Source: Syntrophomonas_B sp035447945 (lineage in GTDB: Bacteria > Bacillota > Syntrophomonadia > Syntrophomonadales > Syntrophomonadaceae). From it: 19,187 nt of DNA. Below the pieces are notes generated by a model, which saw only the letters and a program-made list of their open reading frames with translations, was not told the DNA's origin and ran no database searches. Numbering within the stretch: the first letter of the stretch is position 1; every line of letters starts with the position of its first letter. Position numbers and translations under genes: made by a program. The DNA is taken from assembly GCA_035447945.1 (NCBI GenBank), contig DAOTHZ010000038.1:1-19187 (forward strand), in the 5' to 3' direction. Below, in pieces: positions 1-7,707 of the stretch.

Positions 1-422
1 TTGACTGCCGGTCCTTCTCCCAGCATGGGAATGTTTGGCCGATCCAGTATGGGTTGTCCCATGTCAACGAGCACTCTCACCGCTTGGTCGGCAGCGGTCT
101 GAATTTCAGGATAGCGGCCTCCTGCCAAGGTTTTGACCGAAATGTTTTTTTTCCTGACCCAGCCTTTCTCATAAGCATAGCGGGCTACACAGCGAATGGC
201 ATTGCCGCACATCTCAGGTTCACTGCCATCTGGGTTGAAGATTCTCATAAATATATCCATCTCTTGCTCCGGGCCGATGACGACTAGGCCATCGGCGCCA
301 ATGCCAAAATTGCGATTGCACAGCCAAGGTGAATACTTTTGCAGCGGGTCGGCGTCTTTCCAGGATGCTGCTTCAACAATAATGAAATCGTTGCCCAGAC
401 CATGCATTTTTACAAATTCCAT
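1..422 (-). CDS. dapF: Diaminopimelate epimerase, N-terminal half (cut by window edge)
   Basis: Cytoplasmic cofactor-independent racemase that converts LL- to meso-diaminopimelate for lysine and peptidoglycan synthesis. About 140 codons are visible. The start ATG at 422 is preceded by AGGAGG at good spacing, and the protein opens MEFVKMHGLGNDF, the family's typical N-terminus. The substrate-binding and catalytic segment FNPDGSEPEMCGNAIRC is at about residues 62-78; Cys72 is the first of the two catalytic cysteines. The second cysteine and the C-terminal half lie beyond base 1. The gene begins 52 bases after the calcium ATPase stop with no terminator between, so it may be co-transcribed with it. 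Seen: motifs and RBS. Known: the epimerase mechanism. Identity is secure; completeness cannot be judged. Confidence 0.95.
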   Translation of the reverse strand, partial: MEFVKMHGLGNDFIIVEAASWKDADPLQKYSPWLCNRNFGIGADGLVVIGPEQEMDIFMRIFNPDGSEPEMCGNAIRCVARYAYEKGWVRKKNISVKTLAGGRYPEIQTAADQAVRVLVDMGQPILDRPNIPMLGEGPAV

Positions 423-474
423 CGTTCTCCTCCTATTACGCCGGATTAGCGCTCATTTACCAGTTTTTGAACAG

Positions 475-3186
475 CTATCCCATTTTAACATATCTCCCGG
501 GGGAAACAAAAACCCTTTGCCAGGTATACACAAACAATCGTCCCAGAAACTTCATCCCTGACAGGGACAGAATGAGCAGCCAGTGCCAGGGCTGCAGCGG
601 CACGGTTTTAAAAATGTCTTGAAAAAATGGTAAATAAATCACGCTCAGCTGCATTAGAATTGAAAAACATAATGCGGCAAGCAAGAATTTGTTTTTACCG
701 AAACCGAGCTCAAAAGGAGACAGTTTTTCCGAACGGCATTCAAAAACATAAAACAACTGGGCAAATACCAAGGTGGTAAAAGCCATGGTCCGGGCCAGAT
801 GAAGTCCCTCCGTTCCCTGCGCTGCGCTCCAGCCCCAGGCAAGCAAAAAAGTGGCAATTGTGATCACGGCAATATAGATTCCCCGACTGCAAATCGTCAG
901 CGCCAAATGGTGGGCAAAAATACTCTCGTTTTTGGAACGGGGCTTGCGTTTCATGATGCCGGGTTCAGGTGGTTCAACCCCCAAAGCCATGGCAGGCAGA
1001 CCGTCGGTAACCAGATTTACCCACAGAATCTGAATCGGCAGCAGCGGCAGCGGCAGCGCCAGCAATGATGCCAGCAACATGACCAATACTTCGCCGATGT
1101 TGCAACCCAGCAGATAACGAATAAACTTTCTGATATTATCATAAATGGCCCGGCCTTCATGAACAGCTTTCACAATGGTAGAAAAGTCATCATCTGTCAG
1201 TACCATGGAGGAGGCTTCCTTGCTTGCTTCGGTACCGCTGATCCCCATAGCAATACCAATGTCGGCAGATTTTATAGCAGGCGCATCATTGATGCCGTCA
1301 CCGGTCATGGCAACTACCTGATCATGGAACTGAAGCACCTGGACGATGCGGTTTTTGTGCTGGGGCGTGACTCTGGCCACCACCCGGTCTCGAATGACCC
1401 GTCTATACAATTGCTCATCATCGAGTTGATCGATTTCAGGCCCGCGCAGCACCTCCCGACCAGAGACCAGACCGATACTGCGAGCGATGGCGCTGGCGGT
1501 TAAAGGATGATCGCCGGTAATCATCACCGGAATAATGCCGGCTGTCAGGCATTGTTTGATGGAGCGCGCCGCTCCTTTACGGGGAGGGTCAATCATACCG
1601 CAGATCCCGGATAGAATCAAGCCTGATTCCAATTGCTCGTCACTCATTTTTTCCCATGACCCGGCTGGCAAAGTCTTGTAAGCAAAACCTAGCACGCGCA
1701 TGGCATCTTCCGCCCATTGGGTTTGCCGTTGCAGGAAATAACTGCGCTCTTTTTGTTCCAAGCGATGAACTCCATCCGCCTGCATTACCTGCTCACAAAA
1801 AGGAAGCAGGACATCCAGCGCACCTTTGACCAGAACCAGATATTCACCCTGCTGTTGCACAACTACGGTCATGCGTTTGCGGTTGGCATCAAACGGAATC
1901 TCCCGCAAGATTGGCAGACGTTGCTGCAGACCGGCTTTGGCTGCTAAAATCAGCAATGCACCTTCGGTGGGATCGCCTTCTACTTCGCAGCCGGTTTTCC
2001 CCTTTTGCAGCACAGCCTGATTGCATTGCAGGGCTGCAGTAATGATCATTTGAACGCTCCTGATATGCAGCGGATTTATCGTTTGACCCTGATAAGTAAA
2101 TTTCCCTTCTTTTTGATAACCTTCTCCCGCTATCTCCATTTCCAGGTCGTAGGCAGCTATTTTTTTTACCGTCATCTGATTACGGGTAAGCGTTCCGGTT
2201 TTGTCAGAGCAAATCACTGTCGTACAGCCAAGCGTTTCAACTGCCGGCAATTTCCTGATGATGGCATTTTGTTTGGCCATCCTCTGGACGCCCAGTCCCA
2301 GCACTACCGTAACAATTGCCGGCAGTCCTTCCGGAATGGCGGCAACGGCCAGACTGATTCCTGCCATGAGCATGGTGAGCCACCCTTCCCCCCGCAGGAT
2401 TCCTAGTCCTGCCACCAGGGCACAAACAGCAATGCAAACGATAATTAAGACTTTACCCAATTGATCCAATCTGTTCTGCAGGGGGGTCAGGACTTTGCCC
2501 GGCTCTTTCATCATGGCCGCAATCTCTCCCATCACGGTGTCCATGCCGGTGGCGATTACCAGAGCGCGGCCGCGGCCGCGGGTAACAGCTGTTCCCATAA
2601 AACACATATTGATTTGATCAGCCAGTCCGGTCTCCCGGGCAAGAAGTTGGTCCGCTTTTTTGCTGACTGGGAGGGACTCGCCTGTCAAAGCAGATTCATC
2701 CACTTCCAGATTGCTGCTGTATACCAACCGCAAATCAGCTGGCACTTTATCGCCGGCTTCGATGATTATCAGATCGCCGGGCACGACCTCGGCAGCCGCA
2801 ATCCTCTTGCGAAGTCCGCTGCGAATTACGACAGCTGTTGGCGAAGCCAGTTTCTTTATCTCTTCGAGCGATTTTTCTGCCCGGTATTCCTGTATAAAAC
2901 CGAGAACAGCGTTCAGCACAACGATTGCCATAATGGTAATGGCATCTCCCATTGCGCCGATCAGTCCGGAAATTACGGTGGCAACCAGCAGAACAAGCAC
3001 CATGGTATCGGTAAACTGATCCAACAAAAGGAAGGCGGGATGGAGCGGGGGGGATGAGACAATGCGATTGGGGAACAATTCCTGGCGCCGCAGCGCTTCT
3101 GGTTCGGCAAGACCGTTTTCAGCATCCGTTTTGAGCAGTTTGGCGATCTCAGCAAACGTCACGTTCCACCAGGCATATTTTGTCAT
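475..3186 (-). CDS. Calcium-transporting P-type ATPase (SERCA/PMCA-like, PacL/YloB type)
   Basis: Integral membrane P2-type ATPase that exports Ca2+ using ATP, about 903 aa, a normal full length. Motifs in order: N-terminal cation-ATPase domain, TGES (168-171, actuator), PEGLPA in M4 (E286), phosphorylation site DKTGTLT (328-334, Asp328), KGA (454-456) in the nucleotide domain, and TGDGINDAPA (628-637). The Ca2+ ligands known from SERCA are present: Glu286 in M4, Asn696 and Glu699 in M5 (CNIGEV), and Asn724, Thr727 and Asp728 in M6 (NLVTDG). This makes calcium much likelier than another cation. The frame stays open upstream to 3276, but I place the start at ATG 3186. There GGGAGA sits at good spacing and the protein begins MTKYAWWNVTF, like the family; the extra 30 residues look non-family. 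Manganese as a co-substrate cannot be excluded. The gene follows the terminator at 3285-3309, so it has its own promoter, which I could not assign confidently. Confidence 0.95.
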   Translation of the reverse strand: MTKYAWWNVTFAEIAKLLKTDAENGLAEPEALRRQELFPNRIVSSPPLHPAFLLLDQFTDTMVLVLLVATVISGLIGAMGDAITIMAIVVLNAVLGFIQEYRAEKSLEEIKKLASPTAVVIRSGLRKRIAAAEVVPGDLIIIEAGDKVPADLRLVYSSNLEVDESALTGESLPVSKKADQLLARETGLADQINMCFMGTAVTRGRGRALVIATGMDTVMGEIAAMMKEPGKVLTPLQNRLDQLGKVLIIVCIAVCALVAGLGILRGEGWLTMLMAGISLAVAAIPEGLPAIVTVVLGLGVQRMAKQNAIIRKLPAVETLGCTTVICSDKTGTLTRNQMTVKKIAAYDLEMEIAGEGYQKEGKFTYQGQTINPLHIRSVQMIITAALQCNQAVLQKGKTGCEVEGDPTEGALLILAAKAGLQQRLPILREIPFDANRKRMTVVVQQQGEYLVLVKGALDVLLPFCEQVMQADGVHRLEQKERSYFLQRQTQWAEDAMRVLGFAYKTLPAGSWEKMSDEQLESGLILSGICGMIDPPRKGAARSIKQCLTAGIIPVMITGDHPLTASAIARSIGLVSGREVLRGPEIDQLDDEQLYRRVIRDRVVARVTPQHKNRIVQVLQFHDQVVAMTGDGINDAPAIKSADIGIAMGISGTEASKEASSMVLTDDDFSTIVKAVHEGRAIYDNIRKFIRYLLGCNIGEVLVMLLASLLALPLPLLPIQILWVNLVTDGLPAMALGVEPPEPGIMKRKPRSKNESIFAHHLALTICSRGIYIAVITIATFLLAWGWSAAQGTEGLHLARTMAFTTLVFAQLFYVFECRSEKLSPFELGFGKNKFLLAALCFSILMQLSVIYLPFFQDIFKTVPLQPWHWLLILSLSGMKFLGRLFVYTWQRVFVSPGRYVKMG

Positions 3187-3284
3187 TTTTACGTCTCCCT
3201 TGTAAAACCTTATTGTCAAATAGTTATTCGGGGAAAAACGATAAAATGACATTGGACAAGCATTTGGATGAATCATACAAGAAA

Positions 3285-3309
3285 TAAAAAAACCGCAGTT
3301 ATACTGCGG
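3285..3309 (-). terminator. Rho-independent terminator after the UDG-like gene
   Basis: Perfect 7-bp stem CCGCAGT/ACTGCGG (3293-3299 with 3303-3309) and a 3-base loop. On the minus strand it is followed by seven T residues (3292-3286) and more T-rich sequence. It closes the LysM/NlpC, 126-aa and UDG-like unit and isolates it from the calcium ATPase gene. Confidence 0.92.
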
Positions 3310-3352
3310 CCGTTTTATATATTTTGCGGATTTTGCTATATATCATTGCGCA

Positions 3353-3991
3353 TTATGCCTGTGCTTGCATCAGCGCTTTTAACTCCAGGGCATGTTCTTC
3401 GGTAAAATTGGTTTCCTCCACGCTGATCATGAAATGACTGCCATTATAATTAAAAGCGTGGTTGTTCTCGGCCCGCTCAAAATACCCGCAGGATTTCAGG
3501 ACATAATCTCCCACCCGATTGCCAAACAAGATGACATACTCAGGCTGTAAGATTTCAATCTCTTCCATCAGGTAGGGCAGGCAGTTCATAAGCACATCAA
3601 CCGAAGGCTTGATTGGAATTCCTTCACATTTTGCATTGGTCAGCAGGCAATTAAGCTCTTTGTCAATCAGCTTGTTGGACATGTAACAATTGGCATTTTC
3701 GCGAACTGCACATGCTTTGGGCTGACAGCGGGCCAAAAAGATGTAATAAATCTTTTCGGTTCCCAGATGATTCTTGATGGTATCTCTGAGATTGAGCACT
3801 GCTTCCCGCTTCATCGTAAAAGGGTTATCATATTCAAACACCATTAACAGTTCCGGTTCCAAATCCCCTTTTCCCAGTGACGGTCTGCGGATGCAGCGGG
3901 TCAATGACTGACAGCGATCGCACTTGATGATTCTGTCTTCCATATTGATTATTTTTTTGATATTCTGTTCCCTGGTCCCCTTTTTCATCAT
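3353..3991 (-). CDS. Divergent uracil-DNA glycosylase-fold protein with predicted [4Fe-4S] site, catalytic motifs missing
   Basis: 212 aa. The pattern follows family 4/5 uracil-DNA glycosylases. There is an N-terminal C-x2-C (Cys24, Cys27) and a strand ending in ELLMVFEYDNPF (47-58), where active enzymes have a GEAPG-like motif. A segment IYYIFLARCQP (81-91, Cys89) matches the family's KCRPP region. A helix with Cys137 leads into LQPEYVILFGN (148-158), equivalent to the usual RPKVIVALG strand. Cys24, Cys27, Cys89 and Cys137 thus match the four cluster ligands of family 4. The gap between the last two is about 48 residues instead of about 16, because of a Cys-containing insertion (Cys94, 102, 115, 122). 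The GEAPG motif is replaced and no HPS/HPA motif is seen near the C-terminus, so normal uracil excision is doubtful. Start ATG 3991 has GGGGGA just upstream; the inner Met17 lacks an RBS. The gene sits 33 bases after the 126-aa gene and before a strong terminator. The fold assignment is inference from pattern; function unknown. Confidence 0.6.
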   Translation of the reverse strand: MMKKGTREQNIKKIINMEDRIIKCDRCQSLTRCIRRPSLGKGDLEPELLMVFEYDNPFTMKREAVLNLRDTIKNHLGTEKIYYIFLARCQPKACAVRENANCYMSNKLIDKELNCLLTNAKCEGIPIKPSVDVLMNCLPYLMEEIEILQPEYVILFGNRVGDYVLKSCGYFERAENNHAFNYNGSHFMISVEETNFTEEHALELKALMQAQA

Positions 3992-4024
3992 TTACATCCC
4001 CCGTAAAACAGCCAATTATTTCAT

Positions 4025-4405
4025 TTAGAATTTCTCTAAATATTCCCGGGTACGTTGATTAATCCCCCAAGTCGAATCAGCTATCTTGCTGGACATATAA
4101 GCGCGTATGTTATCATCCAGCGCAGGATCTTCTTTGTCCATTACGAGAAAAAAGCAGCGTAAAATATCAACCATATTCATAAACAGTCGATCAGCAGGGG
4201 CCTTCTTCAGCAGATGATCTTTTTTACCATAAAAATATACCATCCGTTTAATCACCCAGACAATTTCTGCATTGCTCCATAAACGTTTGGACAATATCTC
4301 GTTGAGTAATTGCTCCGGGCCGATGGTATCTTCTCGCCTCACCAGTTCTTTCCAGTCTTCTTTTCCCAATATGGTAGATGGGATCCCGAACAGTTCCTGT
4401 TCCAT
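4025..4405 (-). CDS. Hypothetical protein, 126 aa
   Basis: I do not recognise this family. It is a soluble-looking, mostly helical, charged protein with no signal peptide or membrane segment. It has a W/Y-rich centre (NAEIVWVIKRMVYFYGKK, about residues 45-62) and a single Cys (about 84). Start ATG 4405 has a good GAGGTGA ribosome binding site. It lies 35 bases after the LysM/NlpC hydrolase and 33 bases before the UDG-like gene with no terminator on either side, so the three form a likely operon. Its place suggests a shared regulon with these genes rather than a known function. Confidence 0.8.
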   Translation of the reverse strand: MEQELFGIPSTILGKEDWKELVRREDTIGPEQLLNEILSKRLWSNAEIVWVIKRMVYFYGKKDHLLKKAPADRLFMNMVDILRCFFLVMDKEDPALDDNIRAYMSSKIADSTWGINQRTREYLEKF

Positions 4406-4440
4406 CTGGTCACCTCATGATTGTCATAAATGGCCTTACA

Positions 4441-5286
4441 TCAGCGCAGAACCCTTCTGGCTCCGACATAGGATTTTGCGTAATAGGAAGAACTCAATGG
4501 TGTATAGATTACACCGCCGCTGCGGGGTGAACTCGAATGAATCATCTGGCCATTGCCGGCGTATATACCTACGTGATCAATCCCCTTGCCGCCTCCGGCA
4601 AAGAACAATAAATCACCCGGCTGCAGTTCACTTTGCGCGACAGCCGCACCAACACTGTATTGCCCGGCAGCTGTTCGGGGAAGACTGTAACCGGCACGGG
4701 CATAAAGGAAGCTTGTAAAGCCGGAGCAATCAAATCCACCCGGGCCTGAGCCGCCGTATTTGTATGGGGTTCCCAGATACTGGGCTGCATCTTCCAAAAG
4801 TCTGGCCGCACTGGCTGAATCACCGGATCTTGATACCGGTACGGCAACGACTGCCGCCGAAGCGTTGATTTTTAGAGTTTGACCAATTTTCAGAGCATCC
4901 GTGGTTAACCCATTGATCTCCTTGATATTGGCAATGCTGGTTCCAAACTGACGGGCAATGGCCCAGAGCGTATCGCCGCTCTTGACAACATAAACATCTG
5001 TGCCGGACGCAGCGGGTGCATTTACTGCCGGCGCAGGTGCCGGTGCTGGTGCCGGTGTTTGATTGGCAATGCTGCTGAGGATGAGTTTCTGCCCAATCTG
5101 TAACGAATCAGACTGCAAGCCGTTTAACTTTTTGATTTGATCTATGCTGACTCCAAATTGATTGGAGATTTTCCACAAGGAATCACCGGCTTGTACTGTG
5201 TAGTTGGCTGGAACTGCCAGTGCGATTGCACTCATACATGTCCATAATAATAATGTTGCTATAAATATCCCGGTTTTTTTCTTCAT
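4441..5286 (-). CDS. Secreted cell-wall hydrolase: signal peptide, two LysM domains, NlpC/P60 endopeptidase
   Basis: 281 aa. The signal peptide spans residues 1 to about 25 (MKKKTG then a hydrophobic core, cleavage near AVPA). LysM 1 is at about 28-71 and LysM 2 at about 98-141, both with GD(S/T)LW. An Ala-Pro repeat linker (about 78-92) separates them. The NlpC/P60 domain is at about 160-281, with catalytic Cys187 in FDCSGF, His238 in DHVG and His250 as third polar residue. LysM binds peptidoglycan glycan; the catalytic domain is expected to cleave gamma-D-Glu-diaminoacid stem-peptide bonds. The layout resembles Bacillus LytE/LytF-type autolysins with fewer LysM repeats. A G-rich ribosome binding site lies before ATG 5286. 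A sigma-H-like promoter is 43-70 bases upstream, suggesting induction at entry to stationary phase or sporulation. It is first in a likely operon with the 126-aa and UDG-like genes. Confidence 0.94.
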   Translation of the reverse strand: MKKKTGIFIATLLLWTCMSAIALAVPANYTVQAGDSLWKISNQFGVSIDQIKKLNGLQSDSLQIGQKLILSSIANQTPAPAPAPAPAVNAPAASGTDVYVVKSGDTLWAIARQFGTSIANIKEINGLTTDALKIGQTLKINASAAVVAVPVSRSGDSASAARLLEDAAQYLGTPYKYGGSGPGGFDCSGFTSFLYARAGYSLPRTAAGQYSVGAAVAQSELQPGDLLFFAGGGKGIDHVGIYAGNGQMIHSSSPRSGGVIYTPLSSSYYAKSYVGARRVLR

Positions 5287-5328
5287 CCTACCCCTACCTT
5301 TCGTTGAACATTCACAATAAATTACTTA

Positions 5329-5356
5329 ATTCAACACAGGCAGGGCACTTTCCTGC
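5329..5356 (-). promoter_or_regulatory. Sigma-H-like promoter before the LysM/NlpC hydrolase
   Basis: On the minus strand GCAGGAAAG (5356-5348), a 12-base spacer, then GTTGAAT (5335-5329). The Bacillus sigma-H consensus is RNAGGAWWW, 11-12 bases, RNNGAAT. The only mismatch is the last base of the -35 element. It would give a leader of about 35 bases before ATG 5286. The same segment has a short GCAGG/CCTGC inverted repeat (5340-5356). Sequence match only; no alternative sigma-A site looked better. Confidence 0.5.
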
Positions 5357-5384
5357 AAACATTAATTTTTTTTCATAAATTATG

Positions 5385-6224
5385 CTATTTATATTTATAG
5401 GCTTTCAATTTTGCCATTAATACAGAATCTATTCCAGATCCGCCCAAGTGGGCACGACTTTCGCTGCTGCCTGGACCATGGTAGTCAGAACCTCCCGTTA
5501 TCAGCAACTTATGTTCCTCCGCCAGTTTCAAGTAAGCGGTGGTCTGTTGCTCCGTATGCTGGGGATAATAAGTTTCCACTCCTTCAATTCCTGCTTTTAT
5601 CAGGTTGCCAATCAAAGCCTGGTTTTTGATCAAACCAGGATGAGCCAGAACCGCTATGCCACCGCTCGATTTGATCAATTCAATAGCTTCCCCGGGCGGA
5701 AATTTATAGCGCCTTACGTAGGCGGGCCGCCCATAACCAATGTATTGTTCAAAAACTTCTGCCATGCTTTTTGCATATCCGGCCTCCACCATGGCCATGG
5801 CTATATGCGGTCGTCCAATTAGATCGCTTCCAGCCTGGCGGGATACATTGGCAAAGTCCAGTTTACATCCCAAAGCATTCAATTTTTCCACGATTTTTAT
5901 GGCCCGGTTTTTTCTTTGTTCCCGAATTTCCGCCAGTCGCTGGTGAAAACCGCGGTTTTCATGGGCAATATAATAACCGAGAATATGAATTTCGTTGCCT
6001 TCTTCCTCGGGTTCGGTGTTTAATTCCACGCCTGGAATATAATCTATCTTTATTGTATGATCGGCAATGTAAGCCAGCGTTTCCTGTAATCCGTCAAGGG
6101 TGTCATGGTCGGTAATCGAAATGCCGGTCAAGCCAATCTCCATCGCTTGGGCCAGCAAGGCGGGCGGGCTGAGTGTGCCGTCTGAATAAGTGGAGTGAAC
6201 ATGCAAGTCATATTCGCAGCGCAT
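5385..6224 (-). CDS. PHP-domain metal-dependent phosphoesterase (YciV/RnaAM/TrpH-like)
   Basis: About 280 aa, the usual length. It has the metal-binding signature of polymerase-and-histidinol-phosphatase (PHP) phosphoesterases. Numbered from the upstream ATG these are HVHSTYSDG (His9, His11, Asp16), TDHD (Asp40, His41), Glu68 in VELN, His81 in HILG, RPH (His141), AHPG (His196) and SDYHG (Asp248, His250). Characterised relatives are nucleoside 3',5'-bisphosphate phosphatases and 5'-3' exoribonucleases acting on short RNA, so a nucleotide or RNA salvage role is likely but not certain. Two ATG codons lie in tandem at 6227 and 6224. The AAGGAG at 6236-6231 is 3 bases from the first and 6 from the second, so 6224 is preferred. 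It is only a few bases after the dipeptidase stop, hence co-transcribed. No terminator is seen after it. Confidence 0.9.
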   Translation of the reverse strand: MRCEYDLHVHSTYSDGTLSPPALLAQAMEIGLTGISITDHDTLDGLQETLAYIADHTIKIDYIPGVELNTEPEEEGNEIHILGYYIAHENRGFHQRLAEIREQRKNRAIKIVEKLNALGCKLDFANVSRQAGSDLIGRPHIAMAMVEAGYAKSMAEVFEQYIGYGRPAYVRRYKFPPGEAIELIKSSGGIAVLAHPGLIKNQALIGNLIKAGIEGVETYYPQHTEQQTTAYLKLAEEHKLLITGGSDYHGPGSSESRAHLGGSGIDSVLMAKLKAYKYK

Positions 6225-6234
6225 CATGAACTCC

Positions 6235-7161
6235 TTACATTAAAATACTTGCCAACGTATTGACTACATTTCGATAGAGAATCTTTTCCGTTTCTTCTTG
6301 ACTAAAGCCTCGTTTTTTCATCAGTTGCGGCAATTGCTGATATCCGCTCACATCTTTGATGATCATCTTGTCAGCGCCATCAAAATCCGAACCCAATGCC
6401 ACATGGTCGACCCCAATCAGATCCGCGATATAAACCAGGTGATCGAGCATGGCTGCTTCATCCTGACGTTCCATACCAACAAAATCGGCCACTTGGGTAA
6501 TCCCGATCAAACCCCTGTGTTCCGCCAGTTTTTTCAATTGATCGTCGTCCAGGTTGCGCGGATGCGGACAAAGCCGGAAGCTATTGGCATGGGTTGCCAA
6601 TACCGGTTTATTGTAGTATTCCAGCACATCATAAAAAGATGCCTTGGCCATATGGGCCAGATCCATAACCATCCCCAGTTGGTCCATTTCTTCTGCCAGC
6701 ATGCGTCCCAGTTTGCTCAAGCCGCCGCCGGCATCCCCTTCGGCAACCCCGCAGGCAAATTGATTGCGGGCATTCCAAGTCAGGCCGATGCTGCGCAAGC
6801 CCCAGCGATACAAGAGATGGAGCGTGTCCAGATCGCTGCCCAGGCATTCCGCTCCTTCCAGATGCAGGATTGCACTGATTTTTCCAGCTTGATCCGCTGT
6901 CTTGATATCCTGAAAGCTGGTAACCAGCTTGATTTTTTCCTCGTTTGCTTCCACTTCCTGATAAAACCGGTTCAATTGTTTTGAAATCGCTCGTAATGCC
7001 CGATCAGGTTCATCCGGCATCGTAAACATGGCAAAAAACTGCAATCCAATACCTGCCTGGGCAGCACGTTGCAAATCATACTGTCCATGATTGCAGGCAA
7101 GTCGCAGTTGGTTTTGGGTGAGAAACGAAATCGTATCACAATGCAAGTCGGCAATTGGCAA
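6235..7161 (-). CDS. Membrane-dipeptidase-like metallopeptidase, M19 family
   Basis: 308 aa, single-domain TIM-barrel zinc dipeptidase of the renal dipeptidase family, predicted to hydrolyse dipeptides. Metal ligands are visible: His7 and Asp9 (HCD), Glu102 (HLEGAE), His170 (DLAH), His191 (THAN) and Asp259 (GSDFDG). There is no signal peptide, so it is cytoplasmic. The start is TTG at 7161, with AAAGGAGAG about 9 bases upstream; no ATG in frame fits the family N-terminus (PIADLHCDT). It lies downstream of spoVS and its terminator, and immediately upstream of the PHP gene. M19 genes near ymdB and spoVS are common in Clostridia from my memory of such regions; the reason is unknown. Confidence 0.93.
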   Translation of the reverse strand: MPIADLHCDTISFLTQNQLRLACNHGQYDLQRAAQAGIGLQFFAMFTMPDEPDRALRAISKQLNRFYQEVEANEEKIKLVTSFQDIKTADQAGKISAILHLEGAECLGSDLDTLHLLYRWGLRSIGLTWNARNQFACGVAEGDAGGGLSKLGRMLAEEMDQLGMVMDLAHMAKASFYDVLEYYNKPVLATHANSFRLCPHPRNLDDDQLKKLAEHRGLIGITQVADFVGMERQDEAAMLDHLVYIADLIGVDHVALGSDFDGADKMIIKDVSGYQQLPQLMKKRGFSQEETEKILYRNVVNTLASILM

Positions 7162-7274
7162 ATCGATTCTCTCCTTTATAAATTTAATGAAATTAGTTTT
7201 TTCGTTGAAGCATAAACGATGGCTTGCCTCATCCCGGCAATTAAATGATTGAGAACAGAGATTTCCAGACAGGC

Positions 7275-7305
7275 AAGATAAAGAACCTGCTGCAACGCAG
7301 GTTCT
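7275..7305 (-). terminator. Terminator after spoVS
   Basis: Perfect 9-bp stem AGAACCTGC/GCAGGTTCT (7282-7290 with 7297-7305) and a 6-base loop. On the minus strand TTATCTT follows, a weak U-tract. It lies 23 bases after the spoVS stop and ahead of the dipeptidase. The stem is strong but the tail is imperfect, so read-through is possible. Confidence 0.7.
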
Positions 7306-7328
7306 AACCTATTTCTTTATCTGGCTGA

Positions 7329-7589
7329 TTATCTGGGCTCAATGATTAACTTGATAGCAGTTCTCTCTTCGCCATCAATCATAATATCCGTAAACGCAGG
7401 CACACAAATCAAATCCATTCCACTGGGAGCTACAAAACCACGGGCAATGGCAATGGCCTTAATCGCTTGATTAATGGCTCCCGCACCAATCGCTTGTATT
7501 TCCGCAGATCCTTTTTCTCTCAGAACCCCTGCCAATGCTCCTGCAACCGAATTTGGGCTCGATTTCGCTGAAACTTTTAATACTTCCAT
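7329..7589 (-). CDS. spoVS: Stage V sporulation protein S
   Basis: 86 aa, the full normal length of SpoVS, a small Alba-like protein. It starts MEVLKVSAKSSPNSVAGALA and carries the characteristic GAGAINQAIKAIAIARG core (about 36-52). In Bacillus it is needed for spore coat assembly and core dehydration and affects septation; Alba-like nucleic-acid binding has been proposed. Start ATG 7589 has a strong GAGGAGG site. A sigma-H-like promoter at 7652-7678 fits the known sigma-H control of spoVS in Bacillus subtilis. It follows ymdB by 118 bases, so it may also receive read-through. It is the clearest sign that this organism belongs to a spore-forming lineage. Confidence 0.97.
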   Translation of the reverse strand: MEVLKVSAKSSPNSVAGALAGVLREKGSAEIQAIGAGAINQAIKAIAIARGFVAPSGMDLICVPAFTDIMIDGEERTAIKLIIEPR

Positions 7590-7651
7590 TAATAAAACCT
7601 CCTCAATATAAAAACGATCTTTATTGTGATTGGTTGCTTATATAGAAGTAT

Positions 7652-7678
7652 ATTCTCATTTCTTTCAGTAATTCCTTC
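7652..7678 (-). promoter_or_regulatory. Sigma-H-like promoter before spoVS
   Basis: On the minus strand GAAGGAATT (7678-7670) matches RNAGGAWWW fully. After 11 bases comes TGAGAAT (7658-7652), which matches RNNGAAT except for the first purine. It predicts a leader of about 55 bases before ATG 7589. spoVS of Bacillus subtilis is known to be sigma-H dependent, which supports the call. Confidence 0.6.
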
Positions 7679-7707
7679 TTTTTTCCAGCGAGACTATGGA
7701 TAAATTT

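Noticed and set aside
2566..2585. GC-only run with repeated GCGGCCGC
   Set aside because: Encodes an in-frame Arg-Gly-Arg-Gly stretch of the ATPase; not a separate element.
2461..3057. Open frame of 198 codons on the plus strand
   Set aside because: Antisense to the calcium ATPase gene, with no family resemblance or supporting RBS; a by-product of codon bias.
5030..5062. Short tandem repeat in the LysM/NlpC gene
   Set aside because: It is the Ala-Pro linker coding sequence, common in wall hydrolases, and not a repeat element.
6298..6984. Open frame of 228 codons on the plus strand
   Set aside because: Lies wholly antisense to the M19 dipeptidase; composition is not protein-like.
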